From: Ignavibacteriales bacterium
GTDB taxonomy: Bacteria > Bacteroidota > Ignavibacteria > Ignavibacteriales > Melioribacteraceae
Assembly: GCA_026390775.1 (NCBI GenBank)
Contig: JAPLFF010000003.1
Coordinates: forward strand, 743,858 to 807,857
Length of the DNA: 64,000 bases
Reading direction: 5' to 3'
Shown: in pieces, positions 28,057-36,853 of the stretch
Layout: each line of letters begins with the position of its first letter
Position numbering within the stretch: position 1 is the stretch's first letter
Notes under the pieces: generated by a model
The model's database searches: none
The model's input: the letters and a program-made list of their open reading frames with translations, nothing else
Told to the model about the DNA's origin: nothing
Made by a program: the position numbers and the translations under genes

Positions 28057-29730
28057 TTATTTCTTCTTTCCAAAAGACAAATTCCCAAAAACGAATATGG
28101 CAGTTGCATTTCCTGTTATTGTCGGTTCATTTGTAATATAATCCATTCTATCGTCACGGTAATAATCATTTTCTGTCTGAAATTTTAAATATTTATCTGG
28201 CTTATTATAACTGATTTTTGCTTTATCTACAAATGCTTTAGCTGCAGGACCAGCTGAAAAGCCACCGGGCAATTTCCCTTTCAAAAAAGAAATTTGGTGA
28301 TGAAAATTTTTCGTGTAATTCTTACCAAAGCCCGATACAAAACTTACACCCCACGGATTTTTTCCTAATATATAATCTCTCTGTGAAGATGCAACTGAAT
28401 CGTATTTGGAATCATTTGTTAATTTTTTATAAAGAATATTCTGTAAAGTTATTCCTAACAAAGTAACATTTGTTCCCCAAGCCAGGTCAGTACCTTTTTC
28501 AAAAAGATTCTGTTTCTTTTTTTTGTTGAACTCTTCTAAATTTTTTACAATAAAATCCGTGAATCGGGTAATAAATTTTGCCAATCTGTAATGTGCAAGA
28601 GAATTCAGATTACCCCAGCTCCACCAAAAATCAGAACCGGCTTGGTCTGCTAATAAAGTTGCATCATTTAAATAATTTGTTTTAAATGTTGTCATATAAA
28701 GTTCAACAGCACCGAGTGCAAGTTTCCCTTCATAATTTTTGTCAAGATACATTCCGCTCCCGCTGCTATCTACGTCCTGAACTTGATTTCTGATCGAGTA
28801 AATATTTTCAGCAGCAGTTAAACATTGCTTTGAAAATTCCGGAAAGTGAAATTTATCATTCCATATTCGTGAAGCTAACGCCATTGTTGCAGCGTAAATT
28901 CCAATCAGGTTTTTTCCGATACCAACAAAAGCTGGACGGTCAAATCCAAGCGTATCTTTTTCCGGCATACGCCAACCGACTTCATGATCGCGTAAATCCT
29001 GAACTTGTGTAACTAATTTATTTTTTGAGTAGTAACTTCGAAGCATCCAATCCAGACCAACTTTTGCTTCTTCGAGAATATCAGGTGTTCCGTTATTGTT
29101 TGAATCAAATCCGAATTTATCAGGATCGAATTCATAAGAAAATAATAACAAGTAAGTTGCAACAGCAGTAGTATTAAGAAATTTTACATAATCACCTGCG
29201 TCGTGCCAACCGCCGGTTACATCTATAGTTTTTGTAATTGTTTTTTTCCCATCAATAATACTTGTCGCATCTGAGATATGACAGACTTTATGTAAGAGCG
29301 GATCTGTATACCCGCATCTTTGAACTCGGAAAAATTGAAGAAGAGAATCAGCTAATCCATTATAAATATTTTCACTAATTCTGAATGTATAAGAATTTTG
29401 CTGAGCATATTTAAAATAATATTCTCCTATAGATTTAACCGAACTGAAATCAATTGTATAAGTAAAAGGAAAATTACCATATGCACCAAGATTATTTCCA
29501 AACTTTGTTGTAAAGACTTTTTCTTTCCCTTTATTGCTATAAACAAATATTGATTTTCCTTCCAGCTTATTGTAAGAAAGTATTACAGCTGTCTTTACAT
29601 CGTTTGGAAGATAACCCAACTGATTGAATCTGATATATATTTCAGGCTCAGCCTTCAAGTTCAACGTACAACTCGGAAGAGAGAACATAATGACCATACT
29701 AAGTATTATCGAAACACGGAGCGATCTCAA
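28057..29730 (-). CDS. GH9 endoglucanase, lipoprotein
   Basis: 557 residues. The N-terminus has a hydrophobic stretch and lipobox-like SLPSC, so it is probably lipid-anchored outside the cytoplasm. An Ig-like cellulase N-terminal domain follows (about 30-115, 'IRFNQLGYLPNDVKTAV'). The GH9 catalytic domain carries GGWHDAGDYVKF (about 172-183) with the catalytic Asp pair, a 'NFHHQ' motif near 455, and the acid Glu in 'NEPTITGNA' (about 533). GH9 enzymes hydrolyse beta-1,4-glucans. The start is a TTG at 29730 preceded by AAGGA at proper distance; ATG codons further in would remove the signal. It lies 151 bases upstream of the RecA-like gene on the same strand, a position like BcsZ in cellulose operons. 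Confidence 0.9.
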   Translation of the reverse strand: MRSLRVSIILSMVIMFSLPSCTLNLKAEPEIYIRFNQLGYLPNDVKTAVILSYNKLEGKSIFVYSNKGKEKVFTTKFGNNLGAYGNFPFTYTIDFSSVKSIGEYYFKYAQQNSYTFRISENIYNGLADSLLQFFRVQRCGYTDPLLHKVCHISDATSIIDGKKTITKTIDVTGGWHDAGDYVKFLNTTAVATYLLLFSYEFDPDKFGFDSNNNGTPDILEEAKVGLDWMLRSYYSKNKLVTQVQDLRDHEVGWRMPEKDTLGFDRPAFVGIGKNLIGIYAATMALASRIWNDKFHFPEFSKQCLTAAENIYSIRNQVQDVDSSGSGMYLDKNYEGKLALGAVELYMTTFKTNYLNDATLLADQAGSDFWWSWGNLNSLAHYRLAKFITRFTDFIVKNLEEFNKKKKQNLFEKGTDLAWGTNVTLLGITLQNILYKKLTNDSKYDSVASSQRDYILGKNPWGVSFVSGFGKNYTKNFHHQISFLKGKLPGGFSAGPAAKAFVDKAKISYNKPDKYLKFQTENDYYRDDRMDYITNEPTITGNATAIFVFGNLSFGKKK

Positions 29731-29796
29731 TTTCAGTCCTTGTTATTCTAGTGGAAAATTTCTTGGATAAAAGGAATTTAATTCACAAAATATTTC

Positions 29797-30444
29797 TTAC
29801 TCAACCGGTTCATTCACAATGCTGTCTTTCTCCGGAAAGGTTGTTCCAAAAACATAATCCCATGTAGGTTGACTAACGCCATATCCTAGACCCGGATTTC
29901 GATAATGATGCTTTGAATGATGGTTTTTTATCGTCAACAAAAATTTGTTATGCATATTAAAATGATGAATAGAATAATGAGTTATATCATAAAACAAATA
30001 ACCAACTAGAAATCCGGCAAAGAATGGAAGTACATACTCATTATCCATGATAGTGTCAAACATAATAAAAAATAATGCAGCTAGCGGAAGACTAACTGAT
30101 GGCGGCATTACTAATCTTTTTGAATCCTTTGGATAATCATGATGTATGCCGTGAATCAAAAAATGAATTCTTTTGCCCCATTCACTCTTGGGCATATAAT
30201 GGAAAACAAATCTATGTAGAAAATATTCAGTGAAGGTCCAAACAAATAATCCAGCTAATACTAACAACAATGAACTGGATATTGATAAATAGTAAATGTA
30301 AAAACCGCGGAATAATAAAAATGAAATAATTGGTACAAATACCCATAATGGTACTGTCCAATGAACTCTTGACAACGCTTCCAAAAAATCATTCTCAAAC
30401 AATCTAATTGTTTCATCTCTGTTAGAGACATAATTCTTCGGCAT
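29797..30444 (-). CDS. Fatty acid hydroxylase / sterol desaturase family membrane protein
   Basis: 215 residues with about four membrane helices. The histidine boxes of the di-iron hydroxylase family are all present: HRFVFH (about 77-82), 'HGIHHDYP' (about 99-106), 'HYSIHHF' and 'NHHSKHH' (about 180-186). The size and spacing match the fatty acid 2-hydroxylase group acting on membrane lipids such as ceramides. ATG at 30444 follows GAGGAGCG. Downstream of the dipeptide epimerase by 79 bases on the same strand, with no obvious functional link. The lipid substrate is unknown. Confidence 0.88.
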   Translation of the reverse strand: MPKNYVSNRDETIRLFENDFLEALSRVHWTVPLWVFVPIISFLLFRGFYIYYLSISSSLLLVLAGLFVWTFTEYFLHRFVFHYMPKSEWGKRIHFLIHGIHHDYPKDSKRLVMPPSVSLPLAALFFIMFDTIMDNEYVLPFFAGFLVGYLFYDITHYSIHHFNMHNKFLLTIKNHHSKHHYRNPGLGYGVSQPTWDYVFGTTFPEKDSIVNEPVE

Positions 30445-30523
30445 AATACGCTCCTCATTTTTAATGGCAAGAATATAATCAAATGAATAAATAAACTAAA
30501 CTGAATTGTATGAATTTTCAAAA

Positions 30524-31561
30524 CTACAATTCGGTAAAAGGTAAGTCCTCTTTTAAATCAATGCCAAGACCATTTTTTCCAGATAGATGTAATCTACCAT
30601 CATCTACTGTAACCGCATTAAAAGGATCATTTGTAAGCAGAAGATTTCCATCAAGATCGGCAAAATCAACCAACGATGAAAGCTGAGCTGCTGCACTTAT
30701 TCCACATGAAGTTTCAGTCATACATCCCATCATAACCTTCAAATCACATTCTTGAGCTTTCATAATCATTTTATATGCTTCATTAATTCCGGTACATTTC
30801 ATTAGCTTGATGTTGATTCCGTTAAACGAGTTTTTAATTTTTTCAATATCGGAATATCTTTGCACGGATTCATCTGCAATAATTGGAATTGGAGATCTTT
30901 CTGATAACCACGCTGATTTTTCGAAATCATTTTTATTGAACGGCTGTTCGATCAATAAAATATTTTGCTGATGCAACCACTCAGACATTTCCAATGCAAA
31001 ATATTTATCTGACCAGCCCTGATTAATATCAGCATAAAGTGGTTTATCGGTTTCTTCTCTTACTGCTCGAACAATTTTTTTATCATCTTCAGTTCCAAGC
31101 TTTATTTTGAAAATCTTAAACTTACTTGCTTCGGCAATTTTCTGTTTCAATATTTTCGGCTCATCTATTCCGATCGTAAAAGAGGTCATAGGTAAAAAGT
31201 TAGTTGTAAGATCAAATAATTGATAACATGGTTTTTGATTTATCTGCCCGAATAAATCGTGTAAAGCAATATCAACAGCAGCTTTTGCGGCAGTGTTATT
31301 TTCAGCACTTCCATCTATTGTATTAATAATATTTTTATAATCGGAAATGTTGCCGATATTTTTTTTTGCAATCGATTTCAAAAAAGTAATTACTGTTTCT
31401 TGTGTCTCCTGTAAATAAGGCGGAAGCGATGCTTCTCCATATCCAACAATTCCATCATGTTCAATTTTAATCAGTACAATTGGAGTTGACTTCCTAGAAT
31501 TATAAGAAATTGTAAACTGATGCCTCAGTTCTAATGAGTATTTCGAATAAGATATTTCCAT
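30524..31561 (-). CDS. Dipeptide epimerase (L-Ala-D/L-Glu epimerase type, enolase superfamily)
   Basis: 345 residues. It inverts the alpha carbon of one residue in dipeptides, typically from peptidoglycan turnover. The superfamily layout is clear: capping domain (1-115), then a barrel with catalytic Lys in 'FKIKLG', metal ligands in 'ADINQGW', 'LIEQPF' and 'IADESV', the second catalytic Lys in 'NIKLMKCTG', and 'MMGCMTETSCG', which is typical of dipeptide epimerases. The MetDxEx-type end motif is diverged ('DLDGNLLLTNDPF'). Exact dipeptide specificity is not predictable. It fits with the peptide-use block at 39-46 kb. Confidence 0.88.
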   Translation of the reverse strand: MEISYSKYSLELRHQFTISYNSRKSTPIVLIKIEHDGIVGYGEASLPPYLQETQETVITFLKSIAKKNIGNISDYKNIINTIDGSAENNTAAKAAVDIALHDLFGQINQKPCYQLFDLTTNFLPMTSFTIGIDEPKILKQKIAEASKFKIFKIKLGTEDDKKIVRAVREETDKPLYADINQGWSDKYFALEMSEWLHQQNILLIEQPFNKNDFEKSAWLSERSPIPIIADESVQRYSDIEKIKNSFNGINIKLMKCTGINEAYKMIMKAQECDLKVMMGCMTETSCGISAAAQLSSLVDFADLDGNLLLTNDPFNAVTVDDGRLHLSGKNGLGIDLKEDLPFTEL

Positions 31562-31612
31562 TTACTATCTGAAATTATTTATTGAAATATAGAAGAGTCT
31601 ATTGGTTTAAAG

Positions 31613-31650
31613 CAAAAAGGTCATCCCGACAAGCCGGGATGACCTTTCAT
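31613..31650 (-). terminator. Rho-independent terminator with a perfect 13-base stem
   Basis: AAAGGTCATCCCG (31616-31628) and CGGGATGACCTTT (31635-31647) pair perfectly around a 6-base loop, with five T at the end on the minus strand. It closes the transcript carrying the 30-residue protein and possibly the broken T9SS gene. Confidence 0.85.
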
Positions 31651-31685
31651 AAATCTATGATCTTCTAATTATATATCAATTAGAG

Positions 31686-31778
31686 TTATGCAAAATATGC
31701 CTGGTGACAAGCGTAAAGGGCAAGACCAATTACTGCTATAACAACCAGGAAGAATATTGTTGCACTTAATTTTTTCAT
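31686..31778 (-). CDS. 30-residue membrane or lipoprotein-like microprotein
   Basis: ATG at 31778 to TAA at 31686-31688. The product is MKKLSATIFFLVVIAVIGLA followed by LYACHQAYFA: two Lys, one hydrophobic helix and a short tail with a Cys, resembling a membrane-anchored peptide or a very short lipoprotein. A good ribosome site (AGAGGA) is placed 5 bases upstream. It is 39 bases after the broken T9SS gene and before a strong terminator, which supports a real transcript. No family recognised. Confidence 0.55.
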   Translation of the reverse strand: MKKLSATIFFLVVIAVIGLALYACHQAYFA

Positions 31779-31817
31779 TTTATCCTCTACTCTTTTTGAG
31801 TTATCTGATATTTTCAA

Positions 31818-34800
31818 TTATTTAATTAATACCATTTTTTTAACTGCAACAAAGCTGCCTGCGGTAATTCTGTATATGTAAGTTCCGCTTGATACTTTGT
31901 AACCTAAATTATTCTCTCCATTCCAATCTACACTATGATTGCCTGCCAACGTCTCATTATTTACAAGAGATTTTACTTCACGTCCTAGCATATCGTAAAC
32001 TTTTATGCTTACGTATGAATCCTTAGAAAGTGAGTATGCAATCCTTGTAGTTGGGTTGAAAGGATTCGGATAATTTTGTGATAACTCAAACTGAGTTGGG
32101 ATAACTTCTTTATCATCTACTGCTGTTGTGCCGCTTGTCTTAAATGTTCCCGTTGAAGAATAATTCGAGACCGAACCGCTGTCGTTCTTCGATAATACTC
32201 TCCAATAGTAAATTGAATTTGATTCTAATCCGGTTACCTGTGTTACCGGTTCATCTATATTCGTTCTACTTACTGAATTACTGAAATCCGCATTCTTGGA
32301 ATACTGCACATCATATTGAAGATGTGTCTCTGATGGAACAGGAATTCTCCATGTTAAAATTGCGGAAGTATTATTAATCGGCTGTAAGTAGTTCGGACTG
32401 ATTACTAGAGGAACTACTGATGAAGATCCAGCGGCGGTTGAAAAACTAGCGATCATTGACCAAGGTGACACAACTAAATTATTTGCTGTTAATCTCGATC
32501 TTGCCTGCCAATAATAAGTAGCACCAGCGGTTACAGTGTATGGTATCGCAGTTACTAATATTGAGTTAGTTGGATCAGTAACAACAAATCCGGAAGAAGT
32601 TGCCAGAGGGTGATTTAACTTTCCAAGTCCGTCTACACTCGAACTTTGTGCTATTACTATTTCATAATCAAGAGATTGTGTTGATGATGCAGACCAATAT
32701 AATGTTATTGCAGAAAGAGGACTGTCTATTATTTGTCCTCCGACCGGGGTAGAAGGAATTGGAGTTGTAGCCGCTCCGCTTGCTGTGACCGCAACAACAA
32801 AATTTGCCGCTGAAGACCATGCAGAAATTGAAGCATGATTTGCTGCCAATCTTGATCTTGCGTGCCAATAATAAGTCGTACTTGGTATTAATGAAGTCGT
32901 TCCTTCTGCGAATAAGTTTGCAGACCAACCTAAAATTACTGGAGATGTTGTAAAATTACCTCCACCATCAACAGCAGAACTTGAAGAATATTCAACTTGG
33001 AATTCTAAACCTGTTGCGTAAACATCAATGTAATAATAAAACGTTGGAGGATTAACATAAACTGTAGATCCGCCGTTTGGCCACGCTGTATATGGTATAA
33101 CCGGAGAACCTGCTAAACTGGTATACATTACAAATGATGAATCACCTGCTGTTGACCAGAGGGACTTATTACCGCCGATCTTAGATCTTACCTGCCAGTA
33201 ATAAGTATGACCCGCTATAAGATCAACAAGAAGTGTCTTATACGTATGGTTCGATGTTGATGTTATCTGCGGTGCAGGATAAACTTCACTAGCGGTAAAA
33301 TCTCTGTACCGAATTTCATAATCTAATCCGGGTTCATTTCCTTTTATGTACCAGAAGAATGTCGGCTTTAATGCATAACTTGTCGCGCCGTCAATTGGAT
33401 AAGATCTGTAACATATAGGCGGACCTGTCGGACTGAATCCTGTGGTTACTGTTGAGTAAGAAATAATTATTGTACCTGCAGTATTCTTAGCACGTACTTG
33501 AATATAATATGTTGAGCCCTGTGTTAATCCAGTTAATGTGTACGTGGTTGTATCTAATCTTGTAACAGACGTATAACCACTCATGTTTGCGCTTGTAGAC
33601 CATAAGAGATCATAATATAAACCTGAAGAGAACGGCACAGGATGCCATGATATAAAAGCTGTTGTCACTCCAGATATTACCGGATTTATAATTGGTTTGG
33701 CTGCATTGACTGTTGTAAATTCTCTCGTCGGAGTCCAATCGCTGTTAGGCGGACCGGTTTTTCTCACTCTCCAATAATAAGTTCTACCATTTGCAAGTAC
33801 ACTGCTGCTAGTTGTACTATAAGTGAAATTATAAAAAGCGTTAGTTGCAACGTAAGCTGGATCAAGAGCTATAGGGGAACTAAAATCACTATTATCATCT
33901 ATTTGAAATTCCCAGGTTGTACCGACTGACCAAGCAAATGATGGAAGAACTGTAACGCCTACTGCGTAATTTGCCGGACTTGCACCAATTGTAGGCACTG
34001 CAGGACCAGTAGTAGGATTTTGTGATCCAGAATTTCCACTTGTACCGCTTGCATTGTAAGCACGAACTTGATAATAATATGGTGTATTAATAGCTAAACC
34101 AGTGACAGAATAAGTTGTAACGTTACCCACATTTAAATTACTAAACCCAGTAACAAAGGATGCGAAATTACTGACTGTTGAAACATCTAAATAATATCCT
34201 GTAGCACCAGTTGAAGCACCCCAATTTGCTGAGAAACTAGTCCCTGCAATACTTGAAGCCGCAGAAGAAACTGGTTCTAGGGGTACTGTAAGAACTGTAA
34301 TAGTATTAGAATATGGTGGTGTAGCAGCAGCTGTACTTACTCTATATAATAATAAGTTGTACCGGCTGTTAAACCACTTACCGGAATAGTTGAAACTGCA
34401 CCAAAGTCAAAGGCTCCATTATAATTACCTCCTATGTTACCGGCAAAAGTTGGTGAAGTTGAAACTTCTAAAAAATTATTTGCAGCAGCTACTGCCCAAT
34501 TTGCCTGGAAAGATGTTTGTGTTATCAATGTTGCTGCATTTGCAAGAGGACCAGTAGTTGTAGTTTGTGGTCCAGAATTTCCACTTGTTCCGCCGCTACT
34601 GAAAGCTCTTACTCTATACCAATATGGTGTACTAGCAGATAAACCTGTAACAGAATAAGTTGTAACAGCACCAAGAGCTAAGTTGTTAAATCCTGAAACA
34701 AATGAAGCAAACCCGACATCGGTTGCAACATCTAAATAATATCCTGTTGCCCCTGTGGAAGCGCTCCAATTTGCTGAAAAACTAGTCCCTGCAACATTTG

Positions 34801-35434
34801 TAGCCGCCGCAGAAACTGGGTTAGCAGGAATCGTTGTAACAGAAATAATATTTGAGTTGGCGCTCGGACCGTTTGAACGCACCTGGTAAAAATATGTTGT
34901 ACCGGCTAAACCAACAACCGGAGATGTAGTTACTAATCCTACACTCGAATTATTTAATATATCAGTACCGCCGGAAGTTGTTCCGACATCAAGAAAATAT
35001 CCTGTCGCACCTGCTACAGAATTCCAATTAGCTGAGAAGCCAGCATTTGTAACGGAAGTTGCTGCCGTTGCAATTGGAATACCAGCTACTGTAATTGTTG
35101 CAGAGCTTGCGCTGCTTCCGACTCCGTTTAATCCTCTTACACGATAGTAGTAAGTTGGACCGGCAGTTAAACCGGTAACACTAAATGTAGTAACTAAACC
35201 CACATTTAAATTATTATAACCGGAGACAAATGAAGCAAAAACATTACTAGTAGATACATCCAGATAGTAAGCTGTTTCATTTCCCGGTGCTCCTCCCGAA
35301 GCCCAGTTTGCAGTAAAAGAAGTAGCAGTTATTGAAGTTGCCGCAGATGCTGTTGGTACTGCGGGAACTTGAGCAAATACAACGTTAAAACTTATTAACG
35401 TCATGATTGCAAAAACAGTTAATTTGTTTTTCAT
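31818..35434 (-). pseudogene. T9SS-secreted fibronectin III repeat protein broken by a frameshift
   Basis: The first part (35434-34337) has a signal peptide (about 1-21, cleaved near VVFAQ) and fibronectin III-like repeats, and stops at TAA 34337-34339. The protein continues in another frame from about 34350 to 31818. Joining the frames restores the repeat: '...GTTYYY' then 'RVSTAAATPPYSNT', matching other repeats ('TYYYQVR', 'TYYYRVR'). An extra two bases (AT) in a TAT-rich run at about 34342-34350 explain the break. The joined protein would be about 1,200 residues, ending in a T9SS sorting domain (YPNPFNPTTRI, final KMVLIK). It may be a dead gene, a slippage-prone phase-variable gene or a sequencing error. 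The GTG at 34130 is not a credible start. Confidence 0.85.
34183..34260 (-). repeat. Intragenic DNA repeat, second copy at 34728-34805
   Basis: The two segments are nearly identical at DNA level over about 70 bases (both contain CATCTAAATAATATCCTGT and AAACTAGTCCCTGCAA) and encode the same part of two fibronectin III repeats, about 545 bases apart. The frameshift lies between the copies, so recombination between them could delete it. Confidence 0.7.
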
Positions 35435-35616
35435 AAGTACCCTCTTATATGTAGAAAAATTTTTACTACTCGGCTGTTATTTTTTTTCGGCTGTTGGCTG
35501 GCGAAAATTTGTCTTAATACTTTAGAACAAGAACTCTCTTTCATGATATATTTTATTATTTATACCTGTGATATCAAAAAGAACTAGAATCTTGTCGTTT
35601 CGGCTGGAAACCGAAA
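35435..35616 (-). promoter_or_regulatory. Long 5' leader with repeated CAGCC(G/A)A elements
   Basis: The transcript expected from the promoter at 35619-35647 would have a leader of about 180 bases before the T9SS gene. It begins with a hairpin (TTTCGG 35598-35603 / CCGAAA 35611-35616). On the minus strand CAGCCGA or CAGCCAA occurs four times: once in the hairpin loop and stem and three times between 35471 and 35500. I do not recognise a known riboswitch. Confidence 0.35.
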
Positions 35617-35618
35617 GC

Positions 35619-35647
35619 AACATAATTTTATAGATTTAAATAGTCAA
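35619..35647 (-). promoter_or_regulatory. Sigma70-type promoter for the T9SS fibronectin III gene
   Basis: On the minus strand TTGACT (35642-35647) and TATGTT (35619-35624) are separated by exactly 17 bases. Five of six and four of six positions match the standard boxes. The gene start is about 180 bases further on. The other bases up to the phosphofructokinase stop (35648-35773) contain nothing recognised. Confidence 0.55.
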
Positions 35648-35773
35648 GAAAATTTTTATTTAATTATTAATCCCATAGAATAGAATGTCTGATTATCATT
35701 TTATCAAGGGGATATTGCTTGTATTTCCATGTTATAAAGTCTATTGGGATATATAAAAGGTAAAATATATTTT

Positions 35774-36817
35774 TCACCCGAAGAAAGTACTTGCAACCTC
35801 AAGCAGATTAAGATCAACAGTTTTTAATTGCCCTGTTGCTTCGGCAAGACTTACAGCAACAATCTCATTACCTTTTAATGCTGCCATCATACCCCACTGC
35901 CCTTTCTCAGCAAGCTCTGCAGCAAATACTCCAAACCTTGTAGCTAATACTCTATCAAATGCTGTTGGACTACCACCTCTTTGAATGTGTCCAAGTACTG
36001 TAGCCCGAGTTTCAAACCCGGTTCTTTTTTCAATTTCCTCAGCTAGCATATACCCAATTCCACCAAGACGGACATGACCGAATGAATCTAATTTTTGATC
36101 TTGAAGAATCATATCCCCTTCTTTACCACTATTAGATTTTTTTGCTACAGCACCTTCAGAGGCAACAACAATACTAAAACTTTTCCCCGTTGTGTGCCTT
36201 TTCTTCAAAAGATCACATACTTCTACAATATCATATTGCTGTTCAGGAACTAAAATAATATCCGCACCGCCGGCAATTCCTGAATAAACTGCGATCCATC
36301 CTGCATGACGACCCATAACTTCCACAACCATAACGCGGTTATGTGATTCAGCAGTGGTATGAAGACGATCAATAGCTTCAGTTGCTACATTAACTGCAGT
36401 GTCAAACCCAAATGTAAAGTCTGTTGCGCTTAGATCGTTATCAATTGTTTTAGGAACACCTATTACATGAACACCGGCTTTAAATAATTTTGAAGCAACA
36501 CCCAAAGTGTCTTCACCACCGATTGCAACAATAGCATCTATATGTGCTTCAAGCATATTTTTTATTACTGTTGCCTCACCATCTTTCTCTTTATAAATAT
36601 TTGTCCTTGATGTACCGAGAATGGTACCTCCACGATGTAATATACCGGATACAGAATCACGATCTAGTTTAACAAAATTTTTTTCTAATAATCCTTTCCA
36701 ACCTTCACGGATTCCAATTATATCATGATTTGATTGCAAAGCTTTTCTTACAACGGCTCTAATTACTGCATTTAATCCGGGACAATCACCACCTCCGGTT
36801 AATACACCAAGTTTCAT
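35774..36817 (-). CDS. 6-phosphofructokinase, probably PPi-dependent
   Basis: 347 residues of the phosphofructokinase A family, cytoplasmic glycolysis enzyme. The N-terminal nucleotide loop 'TGGGDCPGLNAVIR' (7-20), 'GTSRTN' (68-73), the fructose-6-phosphate site 'TIDNDL' (124-129) and 'MGRHAGWIA' are present. Two diagnostic positions (104 and 124 in E. coli numbering) are Asp in 'GGEDT' (103) and Lys in 'PKTIDND' (123). ATP enzymes have Gly at both; Asp and Lys mark pyrophosphate-dependent enzymes, which are reversible. ATG at 36817 follows GGAG. The stop is TGA. It follows the uvrD-like gene by 36 bases. Confidence 0.93.
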   Translation of the reverse strand: MKLGVLTGGGDCPGLNAVIRAVVRKALQSNHDIIGIREGWKGLLEKNFVKLDRDSVSGILHRGGTILGTSRTNIYKEKDGEATVIKNMLEAHIDAIVAIGGEDTLGVASKLFKAGVHVIGVPKTIDNDLSATDFTFGFDTAVNVATEAIDRLHTTAESHNRVMVVEVMGRHAGWIAVYSGIAGGADIILVPEQQYDIVEVCDLLKKRHTTGKSFSIVVASEGAVAKKSNSGKEGDMILQDQKLDSFGHVRLGGIGYMLAEEIEKRTGFETRATVLGHIQRGGSPTAFDRVLATRFGVFAAELAEKGQWGMMAALKGNEIVAVSLAEATGQLKTVDLNLLEVASTFFG

Positions 36818-36853
36818 TTTAGATCTCCAAGCAAATATTTATATGATAGATCA

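Noticed and set aside
35598-35616. Known riboswitch (preQ1 or c-di-GMP class) in the T9SS gene leader
   Set aside because: A hairpin is present but the conserved core bases of those classes are not seen.
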